64,000 bases of DNA from Methyloterricola oryzae (GCF_000934725.1 NZ_JYNS01000009.1:1-64000), one strand, 5' to 3'; counted from the stretch's first letter, positions 50,059 to 59,387 are shown. Notes: generated by a model from the letters alone, not told the origin. A program made the numbers and translations.

Positions 50059-52359
50059 TCACCTTCTCTCGTTCCCGGCGAGGCGGGCCATGGCTTCCAC
50101 GGCTTGGCCGAAGGACAACCCGGCATCGTTGGCCGGCACCCGTTTCGGGATGGCGACCTCGAATTCTTCCGCAGACAGGTATCGTATGGCCATTTCAGTC
50201 AAGAGCCGATTCTGAAAGACCCCACCGCATAAGCCAACCCTGCTGAAGCCCTTTGCCTCGCGTAAGACCACGGCCTGATCGAGCATCGCACGGGCCAGGG
50301 ACGCATGGAAAATGCCGCCGCGCTCGGCCACGCTGAGAGAGGTATCGCACAGCATGGATAGGAGTGGTGCGAAATCGCTATGCAGGAGGCCTGCGTGCCC
50401 AAGTTCCAGGGCCAGGGGGATGGGTGGCGCGCCGTAGTCACTGATGGCCTCCAGGCACATCGCTGCCTGTCCCTCGAAGCTGCACTCCTGCATCAGGCCG
50501 GTCATGGCCGCGGCTGCGTCAAAGATTCGGCCTACGGACGACGAGACCGGGCAGTTGAGGCCGCGCTCCCACGCCTGGCGCAAGAGGGCGGCCTCTGGCC
50601 TCTCCAGCGGAGTGTCAAACCCGACCTCCCAAAGGAGAGCAAGGGCCGAGCGCCAGGGTTGCCGGCTGGCCTGATCGCCTCCGGGGAGTCTGAATGGTCG
50701 CCACGATGCGACGCGTGTCCAATCGCCCGGACGGCCCCATAGAGCCTCGCCGCCCCAGATGCTGCCATCCTCGCCGTACCCGGTGCCATCCCAGGTGAAC
50801 ACCAGCATGGGGTTCTCGATTGCGCCAAGTTCGCCCGCGAGGGCCGAGGCATGAGCGTGATGGTGATACACGCGAACCACAGGCAGTCCCGTCGCCTGGG
50901 CCCAGCGGGTATTGGCGTAATCCGGGTGGGCGTCGCAGGCGATGATTTCGGGCTTCACACCGTACAGGTCCGCCAGTTCCCGCGTCAGTTGCTCGAATAC
51001 GGCTTGGCTGCGCCGTGAGCCCAGTTCGCCTACGTGGGGCGAAATGACCGCGCGTTCCCCCCAGGCTAGGGTCACGGTGTTCTTCATCTGTCCGCCTAGG
51101 GCGAGCAGAGGCTGTGGGCTTGAAACCGGCAAGGCGAGTTCCAGTGGGGCGCAACCGCGGCCTAGGCGGAGCGGGCGGGGGGCTCCCGCGATGGATCGAA
51201 ACACGGCATCATCCGCCGGGCGACGAATGGGGCGATCATGGTGTAGGAAGGCATCGGCGATATTGCCCAGCCGTTGTTCCGCCTCATCCGGATCGGTGAG
51301 TACAGGCTCGCCGCTCAGGTTGGCCGATGTGGCCACGAGGGGGCCTCGGAAGTCCCCGAGAATTAAATGGTGCAGCGGACTATAGGGCAGCATCAGGCCG
51401 ATTTCCGCCATGCCCGGTGCCACCGAGGGGGCCAAGGTGCTGTCCTCACGGGCGGGCACCAGCACGATGGGACGCAAGGGGTCGCGCAGCAAGGCCAATT
51501 GCTCGGGGGCCGGGTCTGCAAGTTTCATCACCCAGGCGAGTCCATCGTCGCCATGCCACGGCAGCATCACCGCGAAGGGCTTGTGCGGGCGATGCTTGCG
51601 ATCCCGAAGGCGAGCCACGGCGGCTTCCTGACTGGCATCGCAGAGCAGATGATAGCCACCCACCCCCTTGGCGGCGACGATCAGGCCGCGCCGAAGCGCA
51701 TCGACGCAGGCTGCAAGAGCCATCTCCGTGTCGGTGATCGCGCTGCCGCCTCCGCGAAAGAGCAGTTTCGGTCCGCAGACCGGGCAGGCCAAGGGCTGCG
51801 CATGGTAGCGGCGGTCCGCGGGATCCTCGTATTCGCGGCGGCAATCGGAACACAGAGGAAAGCCCGCCATGCTGGTATGGGGGCGGTCGTAGGGCAGGCG
51901 GTCAATGATGGTATAGCGCGGTCCGCACTGGGTACAGTTGATGAAGGGATAGCGGTAGCGGCGCTGCGCCGGATCCTGCATTTCGGCCAGGCAGTCATCG
52001 CAGAGAAAATAGTCGGGGGGAATGTGGTTCCGCGCCTCACCCCGCGCCTCGCTGTGCAGTATGACGAAGCCGCCCAGTGGCTCAGGCGACACGGTTTGGG
52101 ATGAAACCCGTTCGGGACGGGCGAGGGGAGGGGCCTCGGCCACCAGCAGGTGTTCGAAGGCCTTGATGGCGTCGGGGCTTCCCTGCACAAGTATCTCGAC
52201 CTGCCCGACGCTATTGCGAACCCATCCGTTCAGTTGCAGCCGCAGGGCTAGCCGGTTCACAAAGGGCCTGAAGCCGACCCCCTGGACTCTACCGGTGACG
52301 GTCAGGGATTTTGCAGAGACGCCGTTTCCTGTCGTTCCCTCCAATGTGGGCGTCGTCAT
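50059..52359 (-). CDS. hypF: Hydrogenase maturation carbamoyltransferase
   Basis: 766 residues. Acylphosphatase domain (VTGRVQGVGFRPFV), two paired zinc fingers (CDDCLAEM, CTQCGPRY, CSDCRREY, CPVCGP), YrdC-like domain and Kae1-like domain with VYHHHAHASALAGELG. HypF makes the carbamoyl-AMP used for the cyanide ligands of NiFe hydrogenase, handing over to HypE, which is not in this window. Confidence 0.96.
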   Translation of the reverse strand: MTTPTLEGTTGNGVSAKSLTVTGRVQGVGFRPFVNRLALRLQLNGWVRNSVGQVEILVQGSPDAIKAFEHLLVAEAPPLARPERVSSQTVSPEPLGGFVILHSEARGEARNHIPPDYFLCDDCLAEMQDPAQRRYRYPFINCTQCGPRYTIIDRLPYDRPHTSMAGFPLCSDCRREYEDPADRRYHAQPLACPVCGPKLLFRGGGSAITDTEMALAACVDALRRGLIVAAKGVGGYHLLCDASQEAAVARLRDRKHRPHKPFAVMLPWHGDDGLAWVMKLADPAPEQLALLRDPLRPIVLVPAREDSTLAPSVAPGMAEIGLMLPYSPLHHLILGDFRGPLVATSANLSGEPVLTDPDEAEQRLGNIADAFLHHDRPIRRPADDAVFRSIAGAPRPLRLGRGCAPLELALPVSSPQPLLALGGQMKNTVTLAWGERAVISPHVGELGSRRSQAVFEQLTRELADLYGVKPEIIACDAHPDYANTRWAQATGLPVVRVYHHHAHASALAGELGAIENPMLVFTWDGTGYGEDGSIWGGEALWGRPGDWTRVASWRPFRLPGGDQASRQPWRSALALLWEVGFDTPLERPEAALLRQAWERGLNCPVSSSVGRIFDAAAAMTGLMQECSFEGQAAMCLEAISDYGAPPIPLALELGHAGLLHSDFAPLLSMLCDTSLSVAERGGIFHASLARAMLDQAVVLREAKGFSRVGLCGGVFQNRLLTEMAIRYLSAEEFEVAIPKRVPANDAGLSFGQAVEAMARLAGNERR

Positions 52360-52386
52360 GTGGCCGCCGGGCTGGCTAGGAAAGAC

Positions 52387-53487
52387 TCAGGCCGCCTCGT
52401 CCTTGCGCTGGCCCGAGGTCCACCAGATATGGCAAGCGCCCTCGTCGGAAACCATGCAAGGTCCCACGGGGTTACGTGGCGTGCACGGCTGGCCGTAGAT
52501 GCGGCACTGGGTGGGGGTGATCTTTCCCAGCACGACCCGGGCGCAATCGCAGCCGGGGGGCATCTCGCCGGCCCGTCGGCGGGTCGGCTCGGCGTAATCG
52601 GGCAGCACCTTGCGGGCATTGTGGGTGGCGTAATCGGGCTTCAGTTCGAGCCCCGAGGCGGCAATGTGGCCGATACCGCGCCAGGGCGCCTCCACGATAT
52701 CCATGGTTTCGCTCAACAACCGGCGCGCCAGAGCGTTGCCGCCAGGTTTCACCGCCTGGCTGTAGCAGTTGTCCAGGAAGGGTCGCTGTTCGATGTGCTG
52801 CCTCAGCACCGAGTAGGTGGCGGCCAGGAGGCTTTCCGGGGTGAAGCCGGCCACCGCTGCGGGCAGGCCGTGCTTTTCCACCACGAACGACCATTCCTCC
52901 GGGCCCATGACCGTGGATACGTGGCCCGGCGCGATTAAGGCATCGAAGCCGGGGTCTTCCGAGTCCAGCAATAATTGCACGGCGGGCCAGGTGAGTCGGC
53001 CGCTCATGAGCAGCAGCAGGTTCTCGGGCAGGCCCTCGGCAATCATGCCAGCCACCGGCGCGCAGGTGGTCTCGAAGCCCGCGACGAAAAACACCACGCG
53101 GCGTGGCGCCGCCTCGCGAGCGATTCTCACCGCTTCCAGGGGCGAGGCGATGGGCCGGATGTCGGCGCCAGCGGCACGCGCCTGTTCCAGAGACCTTACC
53201 GTGTCCTTCGGGGTGTTGACCGGGACCCGGAGCATGTCGCCGAAAGCCACCAGGACCACGTCCTCCTGGAGCGCCAACTGGATGGCCTGGTAAATGTCCT
53301 CCTCGGGGCATACGCACACGGGACACCCGGGGCCCGGGATCAGTTCGATGCTGGCGGGCAGGGCGCGGCGAAGGCCCGCCATGCTGATGGAGCGCTCGTG
53401 GCCTCCACACACGTTCATCACCCGGATGCGGGGCGGCAGGGGCAGGGCGCGGATGCGCTCCAGCCAGTCCTTCGCGCTAGTCGACAT
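52387..53487 (-). CDS. hypD: Hydrogenase maturation protein HypD
   Basis: 366 residues. NVCGGHE, GPGCPVCVCPEEDI and GFETTCAPVA motifs and the C-terminal 4Fe-4S cysteines (CDCARVV, CRIYGQPC, CMVSDEGAC). HypD with HypC assembles the Fe(CN)2CO unit. The start at 53487 overlaps the end of hypB, so it is coupled to it. Confidence 0.96.
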   Translation of the reverse strand: MSTSAKDWLERIRALPLPPRIRVMNVCGGHERSISMAGLRRALPASIELIPGPGCPVCVCPEEDIYQAIQLALQEDVVLVAFGDMLRVPVNTPKDTVRSLEQARAAGADIRPIASPLEAVRIAREAAPRRVVFFVAGFETTCAPVAGMIAEGLPENLLLLMSGRLTWPAVQLLLDSEDPGFDALIAPGHVSTVMGPEEWSFVVEKHGLPAAVAGFTPESLLAATYSVLRQHIEQRPFLDNCYSQAVKPGGNALARRLLSETMDIVEAPWRGIGHIAASGLELKPDYATHNARKVLPDYAEPTRRRAGEMPPGCDCARVVLGKITPTQCRIYGQPCTPRNPVGPCMVSDEGACHIWWTSGQRKDEAA

Positions 53488-54325
53488 GGTCGTGTACCGG
53501 CTTGACCGGGCGGAAGCGGACGGCCGGCGCAGCCTGGTGCAGCGCACGTCCCTCTTTCTGCACCCTGGGCTTCAGGGTTTCCTGCTGCGCGACCCGCGAT
53601 TTGTGCGCAACCACCTGCTCCTGCAGCCACTGCAGCCAAACCTCCATGCCTTGATTCTTGCGCGAGGACAAGGTGAGCACCGGGGCGGGGTTGGCCAGGG
53701 CCCTGAGGTGCTGCTCGGCGCGCTGCGGCGAGAAGTCATCCAGGTGGGGCAGCAGGTCGCTCTTGGTGACCAGCATCAGATCTGCCGCGCGGAACATGAC
53801 GGGGTACTTGGCGGGCTTGTCGTCGCCTTCGGTCACTGAAAGAAGGGTGACGTTCAGATGATGGCCGAGGTCGAAGCTGGCCGGGCAGACCAGGTTGCCG
53901 ACGTTCTCGATGAACAGTAGGTCGATCTGGCCGAGGTCGATTTGGTCGAGCGCCCCTTCCACCAGATGAGCGTCCAGGTGGCAGGCAGTGCCCGTGGTGA
54001 TCTGGTGGGCGACGACGCCTTGGGCGCGGATACGCGCCGCGTCGTTTTCGGTCTCCAGATCGCCCTCAATCACAGCAATCCGCAGGCGGCTCTTGAGTTG
54101 GGCGATGGTGGCCTCCAGCAGGGCCGTTTTTCCCGAACCCGGCGAGGACATCAGGTTGACCGCGAGGATGCCTTGCCGGTCCAGGCGGGCGCGGTTGGTT
54201 TCCGCCTGTTTATCGTTATGGGCGAGCAGAGTGCTCAGCACGGAGACCGGGGTGGTTGCCTTGGGCATGTCCAACAACAGATGGCGGTTTCCGGACGTGA
54301 TATTACAGCCGCAGGTGTCACACAT
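53477..54325 (-). CDS. hypB: Hydrogenase nickel incorporation GTPase
   Basis: 282 residues. N-terminal CxxCGC nickel site (MCDTCGCN), G1 loop SSPGSGKTALLEA, and later LLFIENVGNLVCP and VTKSDLLPHLDD. It delivers nickel with HypA. No His-rich stretch of the storage type. The last 30 residues are a basic extension. Confidence 0.95.
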   Translation of the reverse strand: MCDTCGCNITSGNRHLLLDMPKATTPVSVLSTLLAHNDKQAETNRARLDRQGILAVNLMSSPGSGKTALLEATIAQLKSRLRIAVIEGDLETENDAARIRAQGVVAHQITTGTACHLDAHLVEGALDQIDLGQIDLLFIENVGNLVCPASFDLGHHLNVTLLSVTEGDDKPAKYPVMFRAADLMLVTKSDLLPHLDDFSPQRAEQHLRALANPAPVLTLSSRKNQGMEVWLQWLQEQVVAHKSRVAQQETLKPRVQKEGRALHQAAPAVRFRPVKPVHDHVD

Positions 54326-54353
54326 GACTGGTTACCTCACTGAGGGAAAGCCC

Positions 54354-54704
54354 TCATTCCTCGTTCAACAGTTCCACGCGGGCGAGAATCAACTCGTCCC
54401 CGCTGATCAGGGCCGTTTCGAACGCGCCGCAGGCGCGGCACAGTAGATTGTTGACGCTTGCCTCGGACTCGGCGCCGCAGCGGCGACATCGCACCCGCAC
54501 CGGTTGGGGCTCGATGAGCAGTTCGGCGGTTTCCGCGACGCTCCCCGCCCGGCTGATCTCGAAAGCGTTACGCAGCAGGTCCGGCTCGACCCCTGAAAGC
54601 GGACCCATCCTCAAGGTGATGCTGGCGACCCGGCGCGCCCGGTGCTCGGCGGCGAGTGCGGTCACCTGCCGCATCAAATCGTCGCACAGGGAAAGCTCAT
54701 GCAC
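54354..54704 (-). CDS. hypA: Hydrogenase nickel chaperone
   Basis: 116 residues. N-terminal MHE nickel site and a zinc domain (CRRCGAE, CRACGAF). Works with HypB. Its ATG overlaps the hypC stop by eight bases. Confidence 0.95.
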   Translation of the reverse strand: MHELSLCDDLMRQVTALAAEHRARRVASITLRMGPLSGVEPDLLRNAFEISRAGSVAETAELLIEPQPVRVRCRRCGAESEASVNNLLCRACGAFETALISGDELILARVELLNEE

Positions 54705-54933
54705 TCAGGATTTCTTCCCCGCCCATCTGGTCGAACAACTCCCAGGCAGACTGCGCTTCTTCCGCCGTGAGCTTCTGAATGGCGTAGCCGACATGGATCA
54801 GAACGTAATCACCCTGTTGCGGCGGCTCGTCCTGAAGCAGGAACAGGCTGACGTCCCGCTCGACGCCACGGGCAGCGCAGCGGGCCTGCAGACCTTCGAT
54901 CCGGGTGATTTGCATGGGTATAGCCAGACACAT
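54697..54933 (-). CDS. hypC: Hydrogenase maturation chaperone HypC/HybG
   Basis: 78 residues starting MCLAIPMQITRIEG with the essential Cys2, and GDYVLIHVGYAIQKL in the body. Carries the iron unit with HypD. First gene of the minus-strand hypCABDF run; 54933 is the start because Cys2 must follow the initiator methionine. Confidence 0.95.
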   Translation of the reverse strand: MCLAIPMQITRIEGLQARCAARGVERDVSLFLLQDEPPQQGDYVLIHVGYAIQKLTAEEAQSAWELFDQMGGEEILSA

Positions 54934-55046
54934 GGGAAGAACCTCGCCTCGAAGATCGATAAGCTCAGCGCAATGGCGTGCGCCAAAATCAACTTGCATA
55001 GTATAAGAGCAATGGGCCTGTATTGCCTGCGCATGCTTTTCGGAGT

Positions 55047-55075
55047 TTGAGATAGGGACGCCGGGGCCTTACAAT
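55047..55075 (+). promoter_or_regulatory. Promoter of mtnBDC
   Basis: TTGAGA (55047-55052), 17-base spacer, TACAAT (55070-55075), 30 bases before the mtnB start in the region divergent from hypC. Confidence 0.6.
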
Positions 55076-55105
55076 CGGCGCTTCGCGTTTTTCCATGAGG
55101 CCATC

Positions 55106-55723
55106 GTGTCCCACGACGAGTTTCTGGCCCGCGCCGATGAATTGATCGAGGCCGGGCACTTCATCCACGCGCGCGGCTGGGTGCCCGCCACCAGCGGCAA
55201 TTTCTCGGCGCGGCTCTCCGACGGGCGGATCGCCATTACGGTGTCGGGACGGCACAAAGGCGATCTGAAGCGGGAGGACATCATGCTGGTGGATGCCGGC
55301 GGGCATTCCCTGGACGGTGGCAAGCCGTCGGCGGAAACCCTTTTGCACACCTCGCTTTATCGGCGGTTCCCGGGGGTGGGCGCGGTCTTGCATCCTCATT
55401 CGCCCAGCGCCACCCTGATTTCGCGCTGGTTCACGGGGGAAGTGGTCCTGGAGGACTATGAACTGCTGAAGGCCCTGGAAGGCATCGACACCCATCAAGC
55501 ACGGGTTGTCGTACCCATTTTCGGCAACGACCAGAACATCGCGCGCTTGACGGCTCAGGTGGAAAATTACATGGAGGACCACCCGGACCTCATGGCCTAT
55601 ATCATCGCCGGCCACGGCTTCTATACCTGGGGCAGCAGCGTGAAAGACGCCCTCCGTCACGTGGAGGCCCTGGAGTTCCTGTTCGACCTGGAAACGCGCC
55701 TACACGGAGCCAAGCCATCATGA
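55106..55723 (+). CDS. mtnB: Methylthioribulose-1-phosphate dehydratase
   Basis: 205 residues, class II aldolase fold, with RGWVPATSGNFSARL, TVSGRHKGDLKREDI, zinc histidines in LHPHSPSATLISR and IIAGHGFYTWG. Third step of methionine salvage from methylthioadenosine. GTG start with GAGG five bases upstream. It overlaps mtnD by four bases. Confidence 0.95.
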   Translation: MSHDEFLARADELIEAGHFIHARGWVPATSGNFSARLSDGRIAITVSGRHKGDLKREDIMLVDAGGHSLDGGKPSAETLLHTSLYRRFPGVGAVLHPHSPSATLISRWFTGEVVLEDYELLKALEGIDTHQARVVVPIFGNDQNIARLTAQVENYMEDHPDLMAYIIAGHGFYTWGSSVKDALRHVEALEFLFDLETRLHGAKPS

Positions 55724-56280
55724 GCCTATTGAAAATTTTCCCCGACAGCGGTCCCGAACGGACCGAGGTGCTCGATCAGCCGGACGAGATTGCACAGCGA
55801 CTTAGCCAGATCGGCGTCACCTTCGAGCAGTGGACCGCCGGTTGCGCCCTGGCGTCGGACGCCAGCCAGGATGAGATCCTCGCCGCCTATGCCGAACCGG
55901 TGGCGCGGCTGAAGGAGTTCTATGGCTTTCAATCGGCGGACGTGATCAGTGTGCGTCCCGACAACCCTCAGCGTGCCGAACTGCGGGCCAAGTTCCTGTC
56001 CGAGCACATACACACGGATTTCGAAGTGCGCTTTTTTGTCGAGGGCAGGGGGCTGTTCTTCCTGCATCCGGACGACAAGGTGTATGCCGTGCTGTGCGAG
56101 CAGGGCGATCTCATCAGCGTGCCAGCCAACGTAAAGCATTGGTTCGACATGGGCGAGTTCCCCGAACTCAAGTGCATCCGTCTATTCACCACGCCGGAGG
56201 GCTGGGTGGCGCAGTTCACCGGTAGCGATATCGCCGAGCGCTTCCCCAGGCTGGACGCCTTTCTGGCGGAGCCGGCATGA
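55720..56280 (+). CDS. mtnD: Acireductone dioxygenase
   Basis: 186 residues. Metal ligands His96, His98, Glu102 (HIHTDFE) and His140 in a cupin barrel. With Fe it gives the methionine precursor keto acid; with Ni it makes CO and a shorter acid. Overlaps mtnC by four bases. Confidence 0.96.
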   Translation: MSLLKIFPDSGPERTEVLDQPDEIAQRLSQIGVTFEQWTAGCALASDASQDEILAAYAEPVARLKEFYGFQSADVISVRPDNPQRAELRAKFLSEHIHTDFEVRFFVEGRGLFFLHPDDKVYAVLCEQGDLISVPANVKHWFDMGEFPELKCIRLFTTPEGWVAQFTGSDIAERFPRLDAFLAEPA

Positions 56281-56954
56281 TCCGAGCTGTCGTCACCGAC
56301 ATCGAGGGCACCACGTCCTCGTTGTCCTTCGTCAAGGATGTGCTGTTCCCGTATGCCCGCTCTCATCTGCCGGAGTTCGTCCGTGGGCATGCCCAGGAGG
56401 CGACGGTGCGTGGCTTGCTTAAAGACACCGTGGATCTGGCCGGCAGAGCCCTGAGCGATGAAGACGCGGTGGAGCAATTGCTCGCCTGGATCGACGCCGA
56501 CCGCAAGGCCACGCCCCTCAAGTCGCTGCAGGGCCTGATCTGGGAGGCGGGCTACCGCAATGGAGACTTCCAGGGCCACATCTACGAGGATGCTGCCCGC
56601 AAGCTGCGGGAATGGACGGAGCAGGGCCTGAAGCTCTACGTCTATTCCTCGGGCTCGGTGTATGCGCAGAAGCTGCTTTTCGGACACACGGTGTATGGGG
56701 ATTTGACGCCCCTGTTCTCCGGATATTTCGATACCCATATTGGCGCCAAGCAGGAGGCTTCGTCCTATACCCGGATCGCCGAGGCAGCAGGCATGGCGCC
56801 GGCCGACATGCTGTTTCTTTCCGACATTGGCGCGGAACTGGACGCTGCGCGGGCAGCGGGTATGCAGACCTGCCAGTTGCTCCGTGATGGTGCGCAGCCG
56901 GATCCGGCGCACCAGCAGGCGGCAAATTTCGATGCCATCCTTCCTGACGCCTGA
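56277..56954 (+). CDS. mtnC: Enolase-phosphatase E1
   Basis: 225 residues of the HAD superfamily: VTDIEGTTSS nucleophile loop (Asp8), YSSGSV, and the acidic LFLSDIGAELDAA. Converts the mtnB product to acireductone, the mtnD substrate. With mtnB and mtnD it forms one coupled operon; mtnA and the MTA phosphorylase are not in the window. Confidence 0.96.
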   Translation: MIRAVVTDIEGTTSSLSFVKDVLFPYARSHLPEFVRGHAQEATVRGLLKDTVDLAGRALSDEDAVEQLLAWIDADRKATPLKSLQGLIWEAGYRNGDFQGHIYEDAARKLREWTEQGLKLYVYSSGSVYAQKLLFGHTVYGDLTPLFSGYFDTHIGAKQEASSYTRIAEAAGMAPADMLFLSDIGAELDAARAAGMQTCQLLRDGAQPDPAHQQAANFDAILPDA

Positions 56955-57104
56955 TCTCTCTTTTTCGATCAACTTCGAAAAATCAATGAGCTACTGCTAT
57001 GCTTGGAGCCGCTAGCGCGTGTTTGGCGCAAATGCTGCAAACTTTTGTTGCAATGAAGTCTTGATTTGGTGGTGAGTTCGTCAGTAAAGTGTTGCCCGTC
57101 TGAA

Positions 57105-57147
57105 CGGGGCTGTTTTGGAAGCCCCGAGCTGCCGCTTACCAAGCGGC
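57105..57147 (+). promoter_or_regulatory. Tandem hairpins in the DUF882 gene leader
   Basis: CGGGGCT/AGCCCCG (57105-57111, 57120-57126; 8-base loop) and GCCGCTT/AAGCGGC (57131-57137, 57141-57147; 3-base loop) lie 26-70 bases before the ATG. They could be a cis-regulatory leader. No known riboswitch is recognised. Confidence 0.45.
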
Positions 57148-57172
57148 GACTATAGAGAGAGGACTGTAGTGA

Positions 57173-57751
57173 ATGAAGTTGCATAATCTGAAGCACCCCC
57201 AGGGGCGCCGCGGCATCAGCCGCCGGGGCTTTCTGACGCGGGTGGGCGTCGCGGCGGCAGGTACCATGCTGCTGCCATCCACCGAGGCCTTTGCCAAGGC
57301 CATCAGCAGGGAACGCCGGATAAGCCTTTACAACACCCACACCCAAGAGGAACTGAGCTTCGTCTGCTGCCCGCAGGAGAACTACGACCGGCGATTGTTG
57401 ACCCGCTTCAACTATTTTTTGCGCGATCATCATTCTGATCAGGTGCGTAACATGGACCCGGCCCTGCTCGACCTGCTCTACGCCGTTACCGTGCTGACCC
57501 GCGGCCGCGGCGAGTTCAACATCATCTCCGGCTACCGCTCAGCCGAAACCAACGCCATGCTGCGCAAGGTCAGCCACGGCGTGGCCGAGCACAGCCTGCA
57601 CATCCAGGGCAAGGCCATCGACCTGCGCACAGAGGATGTGAGCACGCGCAGCCTGCGTACTGCCGCGCTGGCCCTGGAGCAAGGCGGCGTAGGCTACTAC
57701 CGGGCGTCCGATTTCATCCATATGGATACCGGCGACGTACGCTCCTGGTAG
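57173..57751 (+). CDS. Tat-exported DUF882/M15-type peptidase
   Basis: 192 residues. Twin-arginine signal (SRRGFLTRVGVAAAGTMLLP) and the YcbK-type metallopeptidase core: IISGYRSAETN, HSLHIQGKAIDLR and DFIHMDTGDVRSW, whose His and Asp residues would bind zinc. Related proteins cleave peptidoglycan cross-links in the periplasm. GAGGA precedes the start. Confidence 0.88.
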   Translation: MKLHNLKHPQGRRGISRRGFLTRVGVAAAGTMLLPSTEAFAKAISRERRISLYNTHTQEELSFVCCPQENYDRRLLTRFNYFLRDHHSDQVRNMDPALLDLLYAVTVLTRGRGEFNIISGYRSAETNAMLRKVSHGVAEHSLHIQGKAIDLRTEDVSTRSLRTAALALEQGGVGYYRASDFIHMDTGDVRSW

Positions 57752-57869
57752 TCCCTGCTTGACAGGCGTCGCGGGTCCGCCAGGGGCTTCGGTCCCAGGA
57801 ACCGCGCGCTTTGCTTTAGCCCCGTGACAAATTGAACTGGCCTCGGGAGCAGGCTGCGCCTAAGGCATG

Positions 57870-58706
57870 TCAGACGGCGGGACAGGTCCCGCTTGGACCG
57901 GAACGGAGGCAGAGTTCGTCCCCCATGAGACCGTCGACGAACTCTGGTTTTTGCCGTCCCTGGCTGCGCCTGAAGACTTCCTCGTTGAGTCGGCGGAAGA
58001 GCTTTTCCACCGACAGCCCTGGAATTGGCAGGAGTTCCAGCAAGGCGTGAGTATAGAGACTATGGTCTTCTTCCGGGCCATCGCTGGCAGGTTTACCAAG
58101 TCCCGTGGAATAGGCGATGAGAGTACCGCTGGAGCGGTTTTCGGCGCCCAGATCGAGGCCGCTTGCTGCGCCACGGCAGCGGCCCAGCGGGCAGAGGCGG
58201 ATGCGGCAGGTGTCCAGAATGATCAGGCTGACGCCTTGGCCGAGCTCGTCCAGGCTACGCCGCAATTCGTCCAACAGGAAGCCGGTGCGGGGGATATCCG
58301 TTTCCAGCCCGAAGTTGGCGTCTACGGGCATCAGGTAGTTGTGGCCGTTGTACTGCGCGCCGTGGCCGGCGTAGTAGATCAGCCGAACGGTGCTCCGCGT
58401 GGCCTTCTGATGGTAGAAATCGAACACCTTCTGCAACATGGCTTTCTGGTCCAAGTCCGTCTGCAGGTCCACGTCGAAACCCAGTTCCTTGAGGGATTCC
58501 GCCACCGCCATAGCGTCATTGGCGGGGTTCCTGAGCCGGCTGGAAGGATAGGCGCCGTTGCCGATCACCAGTGCCACCCACTTGGGGGGCTCGGCCGGCC
58601 GGCCCGGCTCGCCCGCGGCGAATGGGGACAACACCAACATCGAGGTCAGCAAGAGGGCGCTGGCCGATGCCCGCGGTTTTGAGACTCTCCCCAGCACTTT
58701 GCTCAT
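57870..58706 (-). CDS. Exported caspase-like (C14) protein
   Basis: 278 residues. N-terminal hydrophobic signal (about 14-31, LLLTSMLVLSPFAAG), then a caspase/metacaspase p20-like fold: WVALVIGNGAYPS, catalytic His115 in YYAGHG, and catalytic Cys167 in LIILDTCR. TLIAYSTGLG and the HSLYTHALL p10-like strand follow. The signal suggests action in the periplasm or at the surface. It begins six bases after the anti-sigma-like gene, so it is cotranscribed with it. Target unknown. Confidence 0.88.
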   Translation of the reverse strand: MSKVLGRVSKPRASASALLLTSMLVLSPFAAGEPGRPAEPPKWVALVIGNGAYPSSRLRNPANDAMAVAESLKELGFDVDLQTDLDQKAMLQKVFDFYHQKATRSTVRLIYYAGHGAQYNGHNYLMPVDANFGLETDIPRTGFLLDELRRSLDELGQGVSLIILDTCRIRLCPLGRCRGAASGLDLGAENRSSGTLIAYSTGLGKPASDGPEEDHSLYTHALLELLPIPGLSVEKLFRRLNEEVFRRSQGRQKPEFVDGLMGDELCLRSGPSGTCPAV

Positions 58707-58712
58707 GAGCCA

Positions 58713-59387
58713 TCAGTCTTTTTGGGGAATTTCCGGTAGCACCTCGACGGCTTCGAGGATTGGATGGGTCGACAGCTCCTGAGCCGTGGCTGCCACTTGG
58801 CCGTCCTCGATGCGTACGATGTAGTGGCCCAACTGGCCTGGGCCGGCGACGATGCTGCCGCGAATCCTTACCAGAAGAAGGCGGATTTCCGCCTCCGTTG
58901 CCGTGGGTTTGAAGCTGATTTGCAGCACGGGCCCGCTTGGCGCCGCGGGTGCCGGACTGACTGAACGCCACGGCACCGGCTCGGCTTCGCTCATCAGCAG
59001 TTCCCCCGTGCCGCTTCGGGCAGCAACAAGAAACGCGATGATTCCGCTCTGGACGATCACAAGGGTTCCCAGGGCAGCCCACGCTGGTTTCATCATGGGC
59101 AGTGCAAAGCTCTCGCGGAATCTTTGTAGCCAGTTCGACGACGGTGCCTTGCCATCCGCGCGAACGCACGCCATAAAGCCTTCCAAACCCTGACGTCCAG
59201 GCGCTCTGGGAATTTCCGAGCGGAGCACATCGCGCAGACCCTCTTCGATTGCCACGTGTGTAGCGAGTTCGGGGTGCGCACGGACAAACTGTTCCAGCCA
59301 CTCGCGGTCCGAGCGATCCAACCGGTTGCACACATATCCTGGCAGCAATTGCTCGAAGCGTTCTCGCTCGGGCTGTTCATTGATCAT
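58713..59387 (-). CDS. Putative membrane anti-sigma factor
   Basis: 224 residues. The N-terminal part (about 1-60; LLPGYVCNRLDRSDREWLEQFV) resembles anti-sigma domains of ECF partners though only one Cys is seen and no classical HxxxCxxC zinc motif. One transmembrane helix at about 102-122 separates it from a periplasmic domain with EAEIRLLLVRIRGSIVAGPG. Its ATG overlaps the sigma gene by 11 bases. Function is inferred from layout. Confidence 0.7.
   Translation of the reverse strand: MINEQPERERFEQLLPGYVCNRLDRSDREWLEQFVRAHPELATHVAIEEGLRDVLRSEIPRAPGRQGLEGFMACVRADGKAPSSNWLQRFRESFALPMMKPAWAALGTLVIVQSGIIAFLVAARSGTGELLMSEAEPVPWRSVSPAPAAPSGPVLQISFKPTATEAEIRLLLVRIRGSIVAGPGQLGHYIVRIEDGQVAATAQELSTHPILEAVEVLPEIPQKD

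Noticed and set aside
57105-57147. Guanidine-II (mini-ykkC) riboswitch
   Set aside because: Two hairpins are present but the loops lack the ACGR signature.
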